This document shows positions 6,848 through 14,641 of a DNA stretch of 21,979 bases, one piece after another. A model generated the notes under the pieces. The model searched no databases and was not told the DNA's origin. It saw nothing but the letters and a program-made list of their open reading frames with translations. This stretch comes from JBEOJY01 sp040275305 (GTDB taxonomy: Bacteria; Pseudomonadota; Alphaproteobacteria; UBA9219): positions 1 through 21,979 of the forward strand of contig JBEOJY010000012.1 of NCBI GenBank assembly GCA_040275305.1, in the 5' to 3' direction. Within the stretch, counting starts at the first letter, position 1. Each line of letters begins with the position of its first letter. The position numbers and the translations under genes are program-made.

Positions 6848-8287
6848 ATGTCACTACCATCCGCTGTATCGTCTTCCGCGCGTCGCACAAAAATCGTCGC
6901 TACCTTAGGCCCTGCCACGTCAGATAAGGAAATGATCCGAAAGCTTGTGCTGGCTGGAGCGAACGTCTTTCGCTTGAACTTCAGCCACGGCACGCATGAC
7001 GATCATCGCGCCCGCCTCCGCCTCGTGAGAGAAGTGGAAAAGGAGACCGGACGCTTGGTTGGCGTGCTGGGCGACTTGCAAGGCCCGAAACTGCGCGTTG
7101 GCGTCTTCGGCGCAGGCCCGATTAAGCTGGAGCAGGGACAAAAATTCAGGCTGGATCTTGACCCAACCCCCGGCGACGACAAGCGCGTTCAACTGCCACA
7201 TCCGGAGATTTTCTCCGCGATCAAGGAGGGCAGCGAGCTGTTGCTTGACGACGGTAAAGTCAGGCTGGTCGTGCGCAACCACGGCAAGGATTTCGCCGAA
7301 ACCGAGGTCGTGACAGGCTATGCCTTGTCGGATCGCAAGGGCGTCAATGTCCCAGACGTGGTGCTTCCTCTGTCGCCGTTGACCAAGAAAGACCGCGCCG
7401 ATCTGGAAGTCGCGCTGGACATGGGCGTGGACTGGATCGCGCTGTCCTTCGTGCAACGCCCCGAAGACGTCGCCGAAGCCCGCAAGCTGATAGGAGACCG
7501 CGCCGCCATTCTGGCGAAGCTTGAAAAGCCATCGGCGATTCAATACTTGAAACCGATCATGGAACAGGCCGACGGCGTCATGGTCGCGCGTGGAGACCTT
7601 GGCGTGGAAATGCCGCCCGAACAGGTGCCGCAGCTCCAGCGCCAGATCGTCGCGGAAGCGCGGCGTCAAGGCAAACCCGTCATCGTCGCGACGCAGATGC
7701 TGGAATCGATGATCACCAACGCGACCCCCACCCGCGCGGAGGCCTCGGATGTCGCGACCGCCGTCTATGAAGGCGCGGACGCCATCATGCTGTCGGCGGA
7801 AAGCGCGAGCGGAAAATATCCTCTGGAAGCCGTCGCGATGATGGACCGCATCGCGCGCAACACCCAGTCCGACCCGTCTTTCTACACCGGCCTCGCCGCC
7901 CAGCACCCCGACTTGCAACCGACCCAAGCCGATGCCATTACCTCAGCGGCCCGTCAGATCGCCGACACTGTGCAAGCCGTGGCGATTGCGACCTATACCA
8001 CCTCTGGCTCGACAACGCTGCGCGCGGTGCGCGAACGCCCCCGCGTGCCCGTCTTGTGCCTAACGTCCAGCCTGCAGACGGCCCGCCGTCTGGCGCTGTC
8101 TTTCGGCGTCCATGCCGTCCACACCGCCGATATCGCGAGCTTCCCCGAAATGGTGCAGAAAGCCGCGCAAATCGCGCAGAATGACGGTATCGCCAAGACA
8201 GGGGATCGCATGGTCATCACCGCTGGCGTGCCTTTTGGCCAGCCCGGCAATACCAACGTCTTGCGCCTCGCCGTGATCGGGGAATAG
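6848..8287 (+). CDS. pyk: pyruvate kinase
   Basis: Converts phosphoenolpyruvate and ADP to pyruvate and ATP in the last step of glycolysis. The 479-residue length fits the family. Visible landmarks are the N-terminal TKIVATLGPAT, the NFSHG motif near residue 44, AKLEKPSAI with the active-site lysine, MVARGDLGVEMP, and ATQMLESMI. The C-terminal allosteric-type domain ends in the usual VTAGVPFG....N.LR motif. Residues 76-81 read DLQGPK: the position equivalent to rabbit muscle Glu117 is Lys81, with Leu and Gln at the 113 and 114 positions and Val at 120. This is the signature of K+-independent enzymes. I chose the ATG at 6848 rather than the TTG at 6737 because the family sequence begins a few residues later. 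The ribosome-binding site is weak (CAGG). Confidence 0.95.
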   Translation: MSLPSAVSSSARRTKIVATLGPATSDKEMIRKLVLAGANVFRLNFSHGTHDDHRARLRLVREVEKETGRLVGVLGDLQGPKLRVGVFGAGPIKLEQGQKFRLDLDPTPGDDKRVQLPHPEIFSAIKEGSELLLDDGKVRLVVRNHGKDFAETEVVTGYALSDRKGVNVPDVVLPLSPLTKKDRADLEVALDMGVDWIALSFVQRPEDVAEARKLIGDRAAILAKLEKPSAIQYLKPIMEQADGVMVARGDLGVEMPPEQVPQLQRQIVAEARRQGKPVIVATQMLESMITNATPTRAEASDVATAVYEGADAIMLSAESASGKYPLEAVAMMDRIARNTQSDPSFYTGLAAQHPDLQPTQADAITSAARQIADTVQAVAIATYTTSGSTTLRAVRERPRVPVLCLTSSLQTARRLALSFGVHAVHTADIASFPEMVQKAAQIAQNDGIAKTGDRMVITAGVPFGQPGNTNVLRLAVIGE

Positions 8288-8427
8288 TCCGGAATTGGTT
8301 ATGCAATGGCGCTTCTTTGACGCAGGCCACGCCTGTCGGGCGCCTGTTTGACCATGAATATTCTCTTTGCTTTCGCGCTGCAACGCCATAGTTTTCTCGC
8401 GCACTTAACGCAAGGGAAGGAGGCGAT

Positions 8428-8677
8428 CATGCTACCCTACAGAGATGCGCATTGATATTGTAGGACAAATTAGCCACCTGCGTCATTCCGGCGCAATCCA
8501 GCTTGCGAGCGGCAGCGAGCGGAACAGAACGAATTCACGGCCTCCGATTGTTAGCGCGATTGAGAGTCTTTCGCGCCGCAGACGCGGCGCTGCTGGATTC
8601 CGGCTTTCGCCGGAATGACGCTAGCGGCTAAGATAAGTTATCTTATCAAACAATGGGTTAATGTGTAGGGTAGCGTG
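8428..8677. mobile_element. MITE-like element, family B, with 9-bp target duplication
   Basis: A 250-bp non-coding element. Its ends are CATGCTACCCTACA and, on the other strand, CACGCTACCCTACA (13 of 14). It is flanked exactly by GGAGGCGAT at 8419-8427 and again at 8678-8686, a perfect 9-bp direct repeat expected of a target-site duplication. Inside is an inverted CGTCATTCCGGCG / CGCCGGAATGACG unit (8481-8620). The last 74 bases closely match 14441-14515. It encodes no transposase. A 9-bp duplication occurs with several DDE transposase families (IS1, IS10/IS50), so the parent element cannot be named. Confidence 0.75.
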
Positions 8678-8686
8678 GGAGGCGAT
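8678..8686 (+). promoter_or_regulatory. ribosome-binding site formed by the target duplication
   Basis: GGAGGCGAT contains a strong GGAGG Shine-Dalgarno core, 12 bases before the ATG at 8695. The identical 9 bases lie on the far side of the 250-bp element at 8419-8427. The element therefore appears to have inserted in the leader of the pentapeptide gene, with the duplication leaving a usable site next to the start. Confidence 0.6.
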
Positions 8687-8694
8687 AGAAAATA

Positions 8695-9381
8695 ATGAGT
8701 GATCGTTTTCGCTATAATTTCCTGAAAAAGCACAACGACGCAGTCAATTGGATTCTTTTTTTGAACGAGCGGTATGTCCTGACCGACGGCAAGGAAGGTG
8801 TGCGCCTAAACCTTACCTCAAGAAGCTTGAGGGGGGCTAAGTTCGTTAATGCTGATCTAAGCCATGGTGAATTTTCTTTTGCGAGTTTTAATTATTCTGA
8901 TTTTAGGGAAGCGAAGCTGCTGAAAGTTAAACTGCGCGGAGCCAATATCTGGGACCCGGAACATGGGCTTACTTTTGAGCGCGAGACGAAGAATCGTTAT
9001 AGCCTCACGCAGGCTTCGAATGAGGTATGCCTCGCTCCGGACCGCACTATTGCTTGCGCAAAATATCATCACTTGCTGAACTGGATCGTCGATCTAAACG
9101 ACGCGTACGCGACTAGTTTCGGGGCGCAGGGCATTCGTCTCGACCTATCTGAGAAAACTATCCGGCGAGCATGCTTTCTGGGGACGGATTTATCGCACGG
9201 CGATTTTAGGGGGGCTAAAATGCTTTGCGTCGACCTTATTGGCGCAAAAATGTCGCCCGTGAACCTGAAAAATGCCGATATCTGGGCTCCGATAGACCGA
9301 ATTGACCTGCCACAGAGGTCTACATCCACCGTCATACGCGCCGTTGCGGCCGAAAATGATATGGAATACTGTCTCTGCTAG
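8695..9381 (+). CDS. pentapeptide-repeat protein made of two 77-residue modules
   Basis: A 228-residue protein of unknown function with pentapeptide-like repeats (A(D/N)LSH.. and GANI/GAK. units), which in known proteins form a right-handed quadrilateral beta helix. Residues 12-88 and 123-199 align without a gap. Each module starts with a predicted helix ending in NWI..LN..Y, then G..G.RL.L, then the repeats (ADLSHGEF against TDLSHGDF), and ends in IW.P. There is no signal peptide or membrane segment, so it is probably cytosolic. The ATG at 8695 has GGAGG upstream. The next gene starts 15 bp after the stop, which suggests an operon. Codon use looks more AT-rich than in neighbouring housekeeping genes. 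Some pentapeptide proteins mimic DNA and bind gyrase; nothing here shows that role. Confidence 0.8.
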   Translation: MSDRFRYNFLKKHNDAVNWILFLNERYVLTDGKEGVRLNLTSRSLRGAKFVNADLSHGEFSFASFNYSDFREAKLLKVKLRGANIWDPEHGLTFERETKNRYSLTQASNEVCLAPDRTIACAKYHHLLNWIVDLNDAYATSFGAQGIRLDLSEKTIRRACFLGTDLSHGDFRGAKMLCVDLIGAKMSPVNLKNADIWAPIDRIDLPQRSTSTVIRAVAAENDMEYCLC

Positions 9382-9396
9382 GTATAGGGAGATTCT

Positions 9397-9939
9397 ATGA
9401 GCACTGCCCGCGCGCAACGCCTTGATAAGGTTTTGGCCCTCGTGGATTCCGATATGGAAGGCGAGGCTCTGACCGCTTTGCGCAAGGCGCGGCAAATGTT
9501 GGCGAAGGAGGGGCTATCTTTCGAAGATCTCGCCCGCGTGGCCACAGGAAGCGCTTCCGCCATCTCGCTGAAGACGCCGTTCGGAATTCTGCGCTCGGCG
9601 CAGCAGTCTGAGCTGGAAATCCAATTGGAGGAAGCCCGCGCCACGACTGAGGATATGCGGCTGAGCCTGCATGAACAGGATCAAAACCTGCGCCAATGGC
9701 AGCGTAAGGCGATGGAGTTGGAAAGAAAGCTCGACGCGACCGCGAGCGAAGCAAAAAAATGGCAGGAGCTTGCGCGAGAAACCGCCGAAAGGCTTTGGGA
9801 TCTCGGCACGTCCATCGAGCGCGGAGAAGCGGCAGCATTAAGCGCCCCTGCGCCCCTTTGCGCGCTTCCGTCTCCGTCCAAAGGCAAACAGCATCGCCGC
9901 AAAACCAAGGTCAAGAAACCGCGCCGCCGGAAAAAATAG
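9397..9939 (+). CDS. DUF2786-like coiled-coil protein with basic tail
   Basis: A 180-residue protein of unknown function with three visible parts. Residues 8-45 resemble the N-terminal helical part of DUF2786 proteins (KVLALVDSDMEGEALTALRKA, then LAKEGLSFEDL). Residues about 68-138 are a charged, heptad-like helix likely to form a coiled coil. The tail from about 162 is extremely basic and ends in KKPRRRKK, suggesting binding to nucleic acid or another polyanion. The start has AGGGAG 7-8 bases upstream. It follows the pentapeptide gene by 15 bp on the same strand and is probably co-transcribed. Proteins with this N-terminal helix pair are often phage or accessory genes. The domain assignment rests on pattern only. 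Confidence 0.7.
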   Translation: MSTARAQRLDKVLALVDSDMEGEALTALRKARQMLAKEGLSFEDLARVATGSASAISLKTPFGILRSAQQSELEIQLEEARATTEDMRLSLHEQDQNLRQWQRKAMELERKLDATASEAKKWQELARETAERLWDLGTSIERGEAAALSAPAPLCALPSPSKGKQHRRKTKVKKPRRRKK

Positions 9940-10598
9940 GGCATACCCAGATTATTTTCCGTCAGCATTCTTTTACTTCTTTTTCATCGCTTCGTATCCT
10001 TTCATCTTCGTCACTTCGTTGTCTTTCTTGTCCGCACTGCCCTTCAAAAAAGTGGGGATCGCGATCCCTCTTCGCAGAGCCGGGTTATCATCCCCGGAGC
10101 CGCGAGAGCGCCGCCTGTGATCGAAGTTTCCGGGGGTTCCCTGCATGGCTGCAGCGCATTTGGGCCTTCCTCCTCATCACCCTTCCCCCTCCACAGGGGA
10201 AGTGGGAGCATTCATATCACAAGGGAACGATACGTGTCAATGCCGATTTTAGGATTTTTCCACATTTTTTGCAATGCCAAGCTTTTTTTAAGTGGCATGC
10301 CCATCGCATGTGAAGAGTTGGCAAACATTGACGCAAGACAGGCTGGATTCCCTCCCCGCAAGGGGGAGGGAATCAGACCGCGCTGACGTTTTGGCTACTC
10401 CCAACTCTTGAATTGTTATGAGTATACAACATGACCTCCTCCAAAAATGCTTTTCGGCAGACTATCAGCGCGTTTACATTGCGCTTCCGCTTGGAAATTA
10501 CGGTTTTTGTCTCATTGCGCGCGCGGCACCAAGCTTGTTAGGATGGATCGATTGTTGTTTGGCCGCGCTTTCCACTCTCCTCCTTCCCCGCGTTATGG
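9940..10598. other. intergenic stretch before tilS
   Basis: These 659 bases hold no gene that I can support. Short frames exist, but none has a convincing ribosome-binding site or a recognisable product. It contains the palindrome at 10347-10373 and a weaker C-rich/G-rich repeat near 10180-10210 (CCCTTCCCCCTCCACAGGGG). The promoter of tilS presumably lies near its 3' end, but no clear -35/-10 pair stands out. Confidence 0.5.
10347..10373. repeat. short GC-rich palindrome, second copy
   Basis: A perfect 11-bp stem (ATTCCCTCCCC / GGGGAGGGAAT) with a GCAAG loop. The core is identical to that at 31-51. It is non-coding and part of the same dispersed family. Confidence 0.6.
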
Positions 10599-11993
10599 AT
10601 GTCATCCGATATTGCCCTCTCTCTGACCCAAGGCGAATTTGCCGCGCTGATTGCCGCGCGCGAGGGGTTGCCCCCGCAGGGGCCGTGGGGGCTGGCGGTT
10701 TCAGGTGGGCCGGACAGCATGGCGTTGGCGTTTTGCGCACAGAGGTGGTTCAAGGCGCATGAAGAGCCGGAGGGTTGGCCCTCGGCGCAGATGCTGACGC
10801 AGGCTTTGCGTCTGTTTATGCCGTTCCAGCCTGAGCCTGCCGCCGCTTCGGGGGCTGTTGCCTTTATCGTCGATCATGGATTGCGCTCTAACTCCTCGGC
10901 AGAGGCGGCGACGGTGCGCGATCGGCTTGTCAAGCTTGGGTTGCGCGTGGAAATCCTGCGGTGGGACCATCCTCCCATTCGGTCGCAGCTCCATGTTCAG
11001 GCCCGCGATGCGCGTTATCGCCTTCTGGCCGAGGCGTGTAAACGGCATGGGCTTGCGCATCTTCTGGTCGCCCATCAGATGGAGGACCAAGCCGAAACCG
11101 TTTTGATGCGACTTGCGAAGGGCAGCGGGGTGGACGGGTTGGCGGGCATTCCCAGCAAGGGAGAGGTAGACGGCGTGACGATCTGGAGGCCGTTTCTGAG
11201 CGTGCCGCGCGCGCGGCTGGTCGCCACATGTTCCGAGCAATGCATTGACTATGTGATCGACCCCAGCAATGTTTCCGAAGCCTATGCGCGGGGGCGGTTG
11301 CGCCGTGTGATGCCCTATCTGGAGCAGGAGGGGCTTTCCGTCGCGCGGCTGGCCGATCTGGCCGCGCGGGCTGAGGACGCTCGCGACGCGCTGGACGCTT
11401 TCCGCGACGAAGTTCTACGCGAGGCGGCGAGCTTTGACAGCTATGGCGCGGCCCGGATTCAGCTTGACGCCTTGCGCAACGTGCCACGCGAGATTGCCTT
11501 GCGCGTACTTATCTCTGCGCTCCGCGCCGTTCATGCGGGGGCTTACGCGCCAGAACGCGCCGCTTTGTTGCGGCTGCTGGAGGCTTTGCGGGGTAAGGAG
11601 GCAATGCCTCCACGTACGCTGCACGGATGTTTGTGCCGTCGCGCCACGTCGCATATTTCGATTGTTCGCGAGTTTGCCGATATTTCCGATGATTCCCCTA
11701 TCAAACCGGGCGAGCGTTTGCTGTGGGATGGACGGTGGGACGTTTATATGGATACGGGTTTCTCATTGCCTGAATCTTCCGGGGCCACCTTCACCATCAA
11801 GCCTCTGGGGTTGCAGGATCATGCGACGCTCGACAGGCTTGCTCCCGATCTGCGACGCCGCGTGCCGCAGGGCCGCACACGGGCTAGTTTGCCTGCGCTG
11901 TGGCAAGGTCAGGCGCCGGTTGCAATTCCGCATATCGGCGGCGAGGCGGCGACGAGCGGGCTTCTGGCGAAATTGGCGGCGCGAAAGATTTGA
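10599..11993 (+). CDS. tilS: tRNA(Ile)-lysidine synthase
   Basis: Adds lysine to C34 of the tRNA-Ile CAU anticodon using ATP, switching the tRNA from AUG to AUA decoding and from methionine to isoleucine charging; normally essential. The PP-loop SGGPDS is at residues 35-40, followed by VDHGLRSNS, the QARDARYR segment, and H..EDQAETVLMRL..GSG..GLAGI, all family hallmarks. The 464-residue length includes an apparent insert of some 25 residues between the PP-loop and VDHG compared with E. coli TilS. The ATG at 10599 lacks a good Shine-Dalgarno, but the sequence before the PP-loop fits alphaproteobacterial homologues. ftsH, a common downstream neighbour, is absent; the vWA gene converges on it. 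Confidence 0.93.
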   Translation: MSSDIALSLTQGEFAALIAAREGLPPQGPWGLAVSGGPDSMALAFCAQRWFKAHEEPEGWPSAQMLTQALRLFMPFQPEPAAASGAVAFIVDHGLRSNSSAEAATVRDRLVKLGLRVEILRWDHPPIRSQLHVQARDARYRLLAEACKRHGLAHLLVAHQMEDQAETVLMRLAKGSGVDGLAGIPSKGEVDGVTIWRPFLSVPRARLVATCSEQCIDYVIDPSNVSEAYARGRLRRVMPYLEQEGLSVARLADLAARAEDARDALDAFRDEVLREAASFDSYGAARIQLDALRNVPREIALRVLISALRAVHAGAYAPERAALLRLLEALRGKEAMPPRTLHGCLCRRATSHISIVREFADISDDSPIKPGERLLWDGRWDVYMDTGFSLPESSGATFTIKPLGLQDHATLDRLAPDLRRRVPQGRTRASLPALWQGQAPVAIPHIGGEAATSGLLAKLAARKI

Positions 11994-12149
11994 TCTGAAA
12001 TGTTACGCGGATTCAGCTAGCCAACGCATAATTCAGGAAGGCAAAAGGAGTAACCCCATGGGATTACAAGTGGTTACAGATGAATAGGTTTCTGGAGGTG
12101 GTCATGTTCAAAGAAACGCAGAAGCATTAATGCTGGCACTGGTAGGCAT

Positions 12150-14063
12150 TTATTGGCAATCCAGCATTGTAGTTAAATTGGTGTTGGAAGTAGCGGTGAA
12201 CACAGACATATCCACCTGCCCGCAAAGAGAATAGACAACGGTATATTTACCGGGCAAAATGAACAGCGTTGAATCGCTGTCAAGCTCCCCAACGTATTTG
12301 GCATTTTTGCCGCTTGAATAGATTCTTGCTTTAACCGAGCATGTCGTCATTTGAGCTTCGTTGAGAATGGTCGCCAATGCGGGAGTCAATCTGTCCTGTC
12401 CAATGAGCATATTTTTCTCTGACACGACGTTGTAGGCGTCCATGGAATCAAAATTTGCCAACGCTTTTTTATCGCTGTTTATGGTTTTTCCGTTGCGAAT
12501 GAACATAACGCCGTACACATGATAGCCTTGTGACTGAAGTTCAATGATTGTCGGCACAATATTTTCCGCGGCACCGTAATTCTGACAAGTTTCTATTCCG
12601 TCGCTAAGCAAAACAAGAGCGCGCTTGTGGCTGGGATTGTTGAGGGTTAATGCTGCCTGCGACAAGGTAAGCGCGAGGGGAGTATTGCCGACGGCAACGG
12701 TATCATTAAGCATTTCGGTAATGATGGGTACATTATGATCGCCGAGAGAATTTAAAAACCCATAGTGGCAGCTAGACGCCAAATTTGCATTAGCAGGATT
12801 TGGTTTATAAGCGTACGGGCCAGATCCGCCAGCCATTGCGATGTTGTAATGGACATTCGGGCTACTGGACACATACCAAAGCAACTTTTGAAAGGAATTG
12901 CGGGCAGCATCGACAAGCGTTTGCATGCTTCCTGATGCATCGACAAGAATAGATATATCAACGGGCAACAAGGCGCGTCCCGTGCACTCTTTGGGGGTTA
13001 ATGTCAGAGCAACGGATCCGTGCAACACGTTGCAGGTTGCGGTCTCTCCGTTAGGAGAGGCGGGCGCGCATTGCCACGTCCACATAGGTTGTCCTGCCAG
13101 CGATGTAGCGTTTTGCACAGCCGAAGGCGTGCCGCTGGCGCACAATAATTCTTTGTCAACATTGGGTAAAAGCGCTTGCATACCCTTTGTGTCTCCGCAT
13201 CTCCCATCTACGTCTTGCAGCATTAGACAACTAGCAGCGTTACCGCCCCCATTGCCGCCCGAACACGTCCATGCCCAAGCAGGGCTGTCGTTGTAGGTTG
13301 AGGTTGTTACGCTGGACGCCACGCCAACATGGCACAAAGAATTGCCGCTTGGGGGCTCGGTCCCCCCTGAGCCACTGATGTTTCCACACACGCCATCATA
13401 AGTATATAGCACGTCGCTCTTTACCCACCCTGCTATCCCCGCGTTTGATTCCCCGATGGCGGAATCTATGCCTGCTAGCTGTGCCACTGCGGTTTCAGTG
13501 AACGCAGTCCCGTCGGCCGATCTACAGGAGAATGGTTCGGGCGCATTTACTCTTAACGCCGCTGCGGGCGGATATGGTTTGTAAGGGGCTATAACGCTTT
13601 GTGGCGGCGGATTGGATGCGCACTGATTTGCGCGGGGATCCAGGCCAAAATTAGGAGGAATCTGCACGGATCCACCGCGCGAGCAATTCACTACCTTAAT
13701 ATTATCTAAACGGCTATTAATAAAAGCAAGCCATTCTCCTGACGTTCTGTACGGAATAAAGACAGGGTAGTTGGCGTTGTTGATGACATATCTGCAAAAC
13801 CCGTAGGCATCTATCGGGACTTCTGAAGTTGCATGCGCCGCGTTGCGCGAGGCCACGATAGGAGCGTCAGGCGAATTAACGATCACGGCTCCACTGGTCT
13901 TTATCTGATTCTGCGTCGAACATTTGTCTTGGCTTGTTTCGGCACTAATGTCGCACATATTGGGCGGAAGCGACTTGTAAGAATCCAAGGCATAGGCATG
14001 AGGACTGCCAAGCTGCCCGGCAAGAAGGCAGGCTACGATGCCTAAAGCGATTTTAGCCTTCAT
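12150..14063 (-). CDS. secreted von Willebrand factor A-domain protein
   Basis: A 637-residue exported protein of unknown role. A signal peptide occupies residues 1-25 (MKAKIALGIVACLLAG..., ending AYA). An unrecognised Cys-containing region follows to about 220. Two related repeats then appear (about 222-350), each with CG, a central LC..G..S, W.W.C and a closing C. A vWA domain starts near residue 370 with the metal-site motif DASGSM (Asp375), a downstream NTPL threonine and LLSDG. A small Cys-containing C-terminal domain ends in LDC. vWA domains bind protein ligands through a metal ion, so adhesion or surface binding is plausible but inferred. I chose the ATG at 14063, not the upstream start at 14165, because it begins the signal peptide and has GGGAGAGGG 5-8 bases upstream. 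No secretion or pilus genes are adjacent. Confidence 0.82.
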   Translation of the reverse strand: MKAKIALGIVACLLAGQLGSPHAYALDSYKSLPPNMCDISAETSQDKCSTQNQIKTSGAVIVNSPDAPIVASRNAAHATSEVPIDAYGFCRYVINNANYPVFIPYRTSGEWLAFINSRLDNIKVVNCSRGGSVQIPPNFGLDPRANQCASNPPPQSVIAPYKPYPPAAALRVNAPEPFSCRSADGTAFTETAVAQLAGIDSAIGESNAGIAGWVKSDVLYTYDGVCGNISGSGGTEPPSGNSLCHVGVASSVTTSTYNDSPAWAWTCSGGNGGGNAASCLMLQDVDGRCGDTKGMQALLPNVDKELLCASGTPSAVQNATSLAGQPMWTWQCAPASPNGETATCNVLHGSVALTLTPKECTGRALLPVDISILVDASGSMQTLVDAARNSFQKLLWYVSSSPNVHYNIAMAGGSGPYAYKPNPANANLASSCHYGFLNSLGDHNVPIITEMLNDTVAVGNTPLALTLSQAALTLNNPSHKRALVLLSDGIETCQNYGAAENIVPTIIELQSQGYHVYGVMFIRNGKTINSDKKALANFDSMDAYNVVSEKNMLIGQDRLTPALATILNEAQMTTCSVKARIYSSGKNAKYVGELDSDSTLFILPGKYTVVYSLCGQVDMSVFTATSNTNLTTMLDCQ

Positions 14064-14103
14064 GGAAGCCCTCTCCCTGAAAACACCTGAAAAAATACCA
14101 ATG

Positions 14104-14160
14104 AAAAGTGTAATAGAATCATGAGCCTTGCTAACAATATTTAATCGCTCAAAAGTGTAA
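14104..14160 (-). promoter_or_regulatory. direct repeat pair upstream of the vWA gene
   Basis: The 10-mer AAAAGTGTAA occurs at 14104-14113 and again at 14151-14160, 47 bp apart, in the AT-rich leader of the vWA gene. The spacing is close to four to five helical turns. This could be a pair of regulator sites, but no regulator or promoter can be named. Confidence 0.25.
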
Positions 14161-14200
14161 GACACAAAAATGAAAAAAACCTTAATTATAAAGGCTAGCG

Positions 14201-14515
14201 CATACAGCCCTATACTCTTGCGCGTTGATCTGAAACGATATTTCTTCGGCGTGATCAGGAGAGCAAGAACCAGTTCAGCCCCTGGAGGAAAACGGAGCGG
14301 ACTGGGTAGCCGTACCTTTTTTCGCAGAGGGTTCTTGCGTTCGCCGACTTACTACCCCAAGAAAGTGTCTTGGCTTCAAAACCCCTGCCGAGGTATTCTC
14401 CACCCAACTGTTGCACTTCAAATGTGAATCCACCTTCCGGCTATCGCCGGAATGACGCTTTCGGATAAGACGGTTTTTTGTTACCAGACAATGCGTTAAC
14501 GTGTAGGGTAGCATG
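14201..14515. mobile_element. degenerate family B element
   Basis: The right end, 14441-14515, matches 8604-8677 with one indel and ends in TGTAGGGTAGCATG, the terminal repeat of the 250-bp element. The likely left end at 14201 (CATACAGCCCTATA, then TGCGCGTTGAT) matches the left end of that element at about 22 of 33 bases. The flanking 9 bases differ, so no target duplication survives. The interior has no supported gene. The rest of the gap 14064-14641 shows nothing further beyond the 14104 repeats and a CCCTCCCCGC..GGGGTGGG palindrome near 14552. Confidence 0.5.
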
Positions 14516-14641
14516 GGGTTAGGAACCACTTTATCGCAAGCCCGATCTGGCGCCCTCCCCGCAGATGGGGTGGGAATTAGGTTTGTGTTTCCCCATGGTT
14601 TTGCCAGCTGTTCGAGGGCAAGGGTTATATAGGCATCAGCG

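Noticed and set aside
6920..7927. 335-codon open frame on the minus strand
   Set aside because: It lies wholly opposite pyruvate kinase, whose motifs are intact; the product is His/Arg/Phe-rich like an antisense shadow.
9397..9939. Possible antitoxin or nucleoid protein identity for the basic coiled-coil gene
   Set aside because: Basic tail and coiled coil alone are not diagnostic, and the pentapeptide neighbour is not a known toxin; no such name is given.
10418..10762. 114-codon plus-strand frame before and into tilS
   Set aside because: It overlaps tilS by more than 160 bases in another frame and its product looks random.
14170..14427. 85-codon plus-strand frame starting MKKTLIIKAS
   Set aside because: The start looks gene-like, but there is no ribosome-binding site, it runs through the degenerate family B element and the product is not recognisable.
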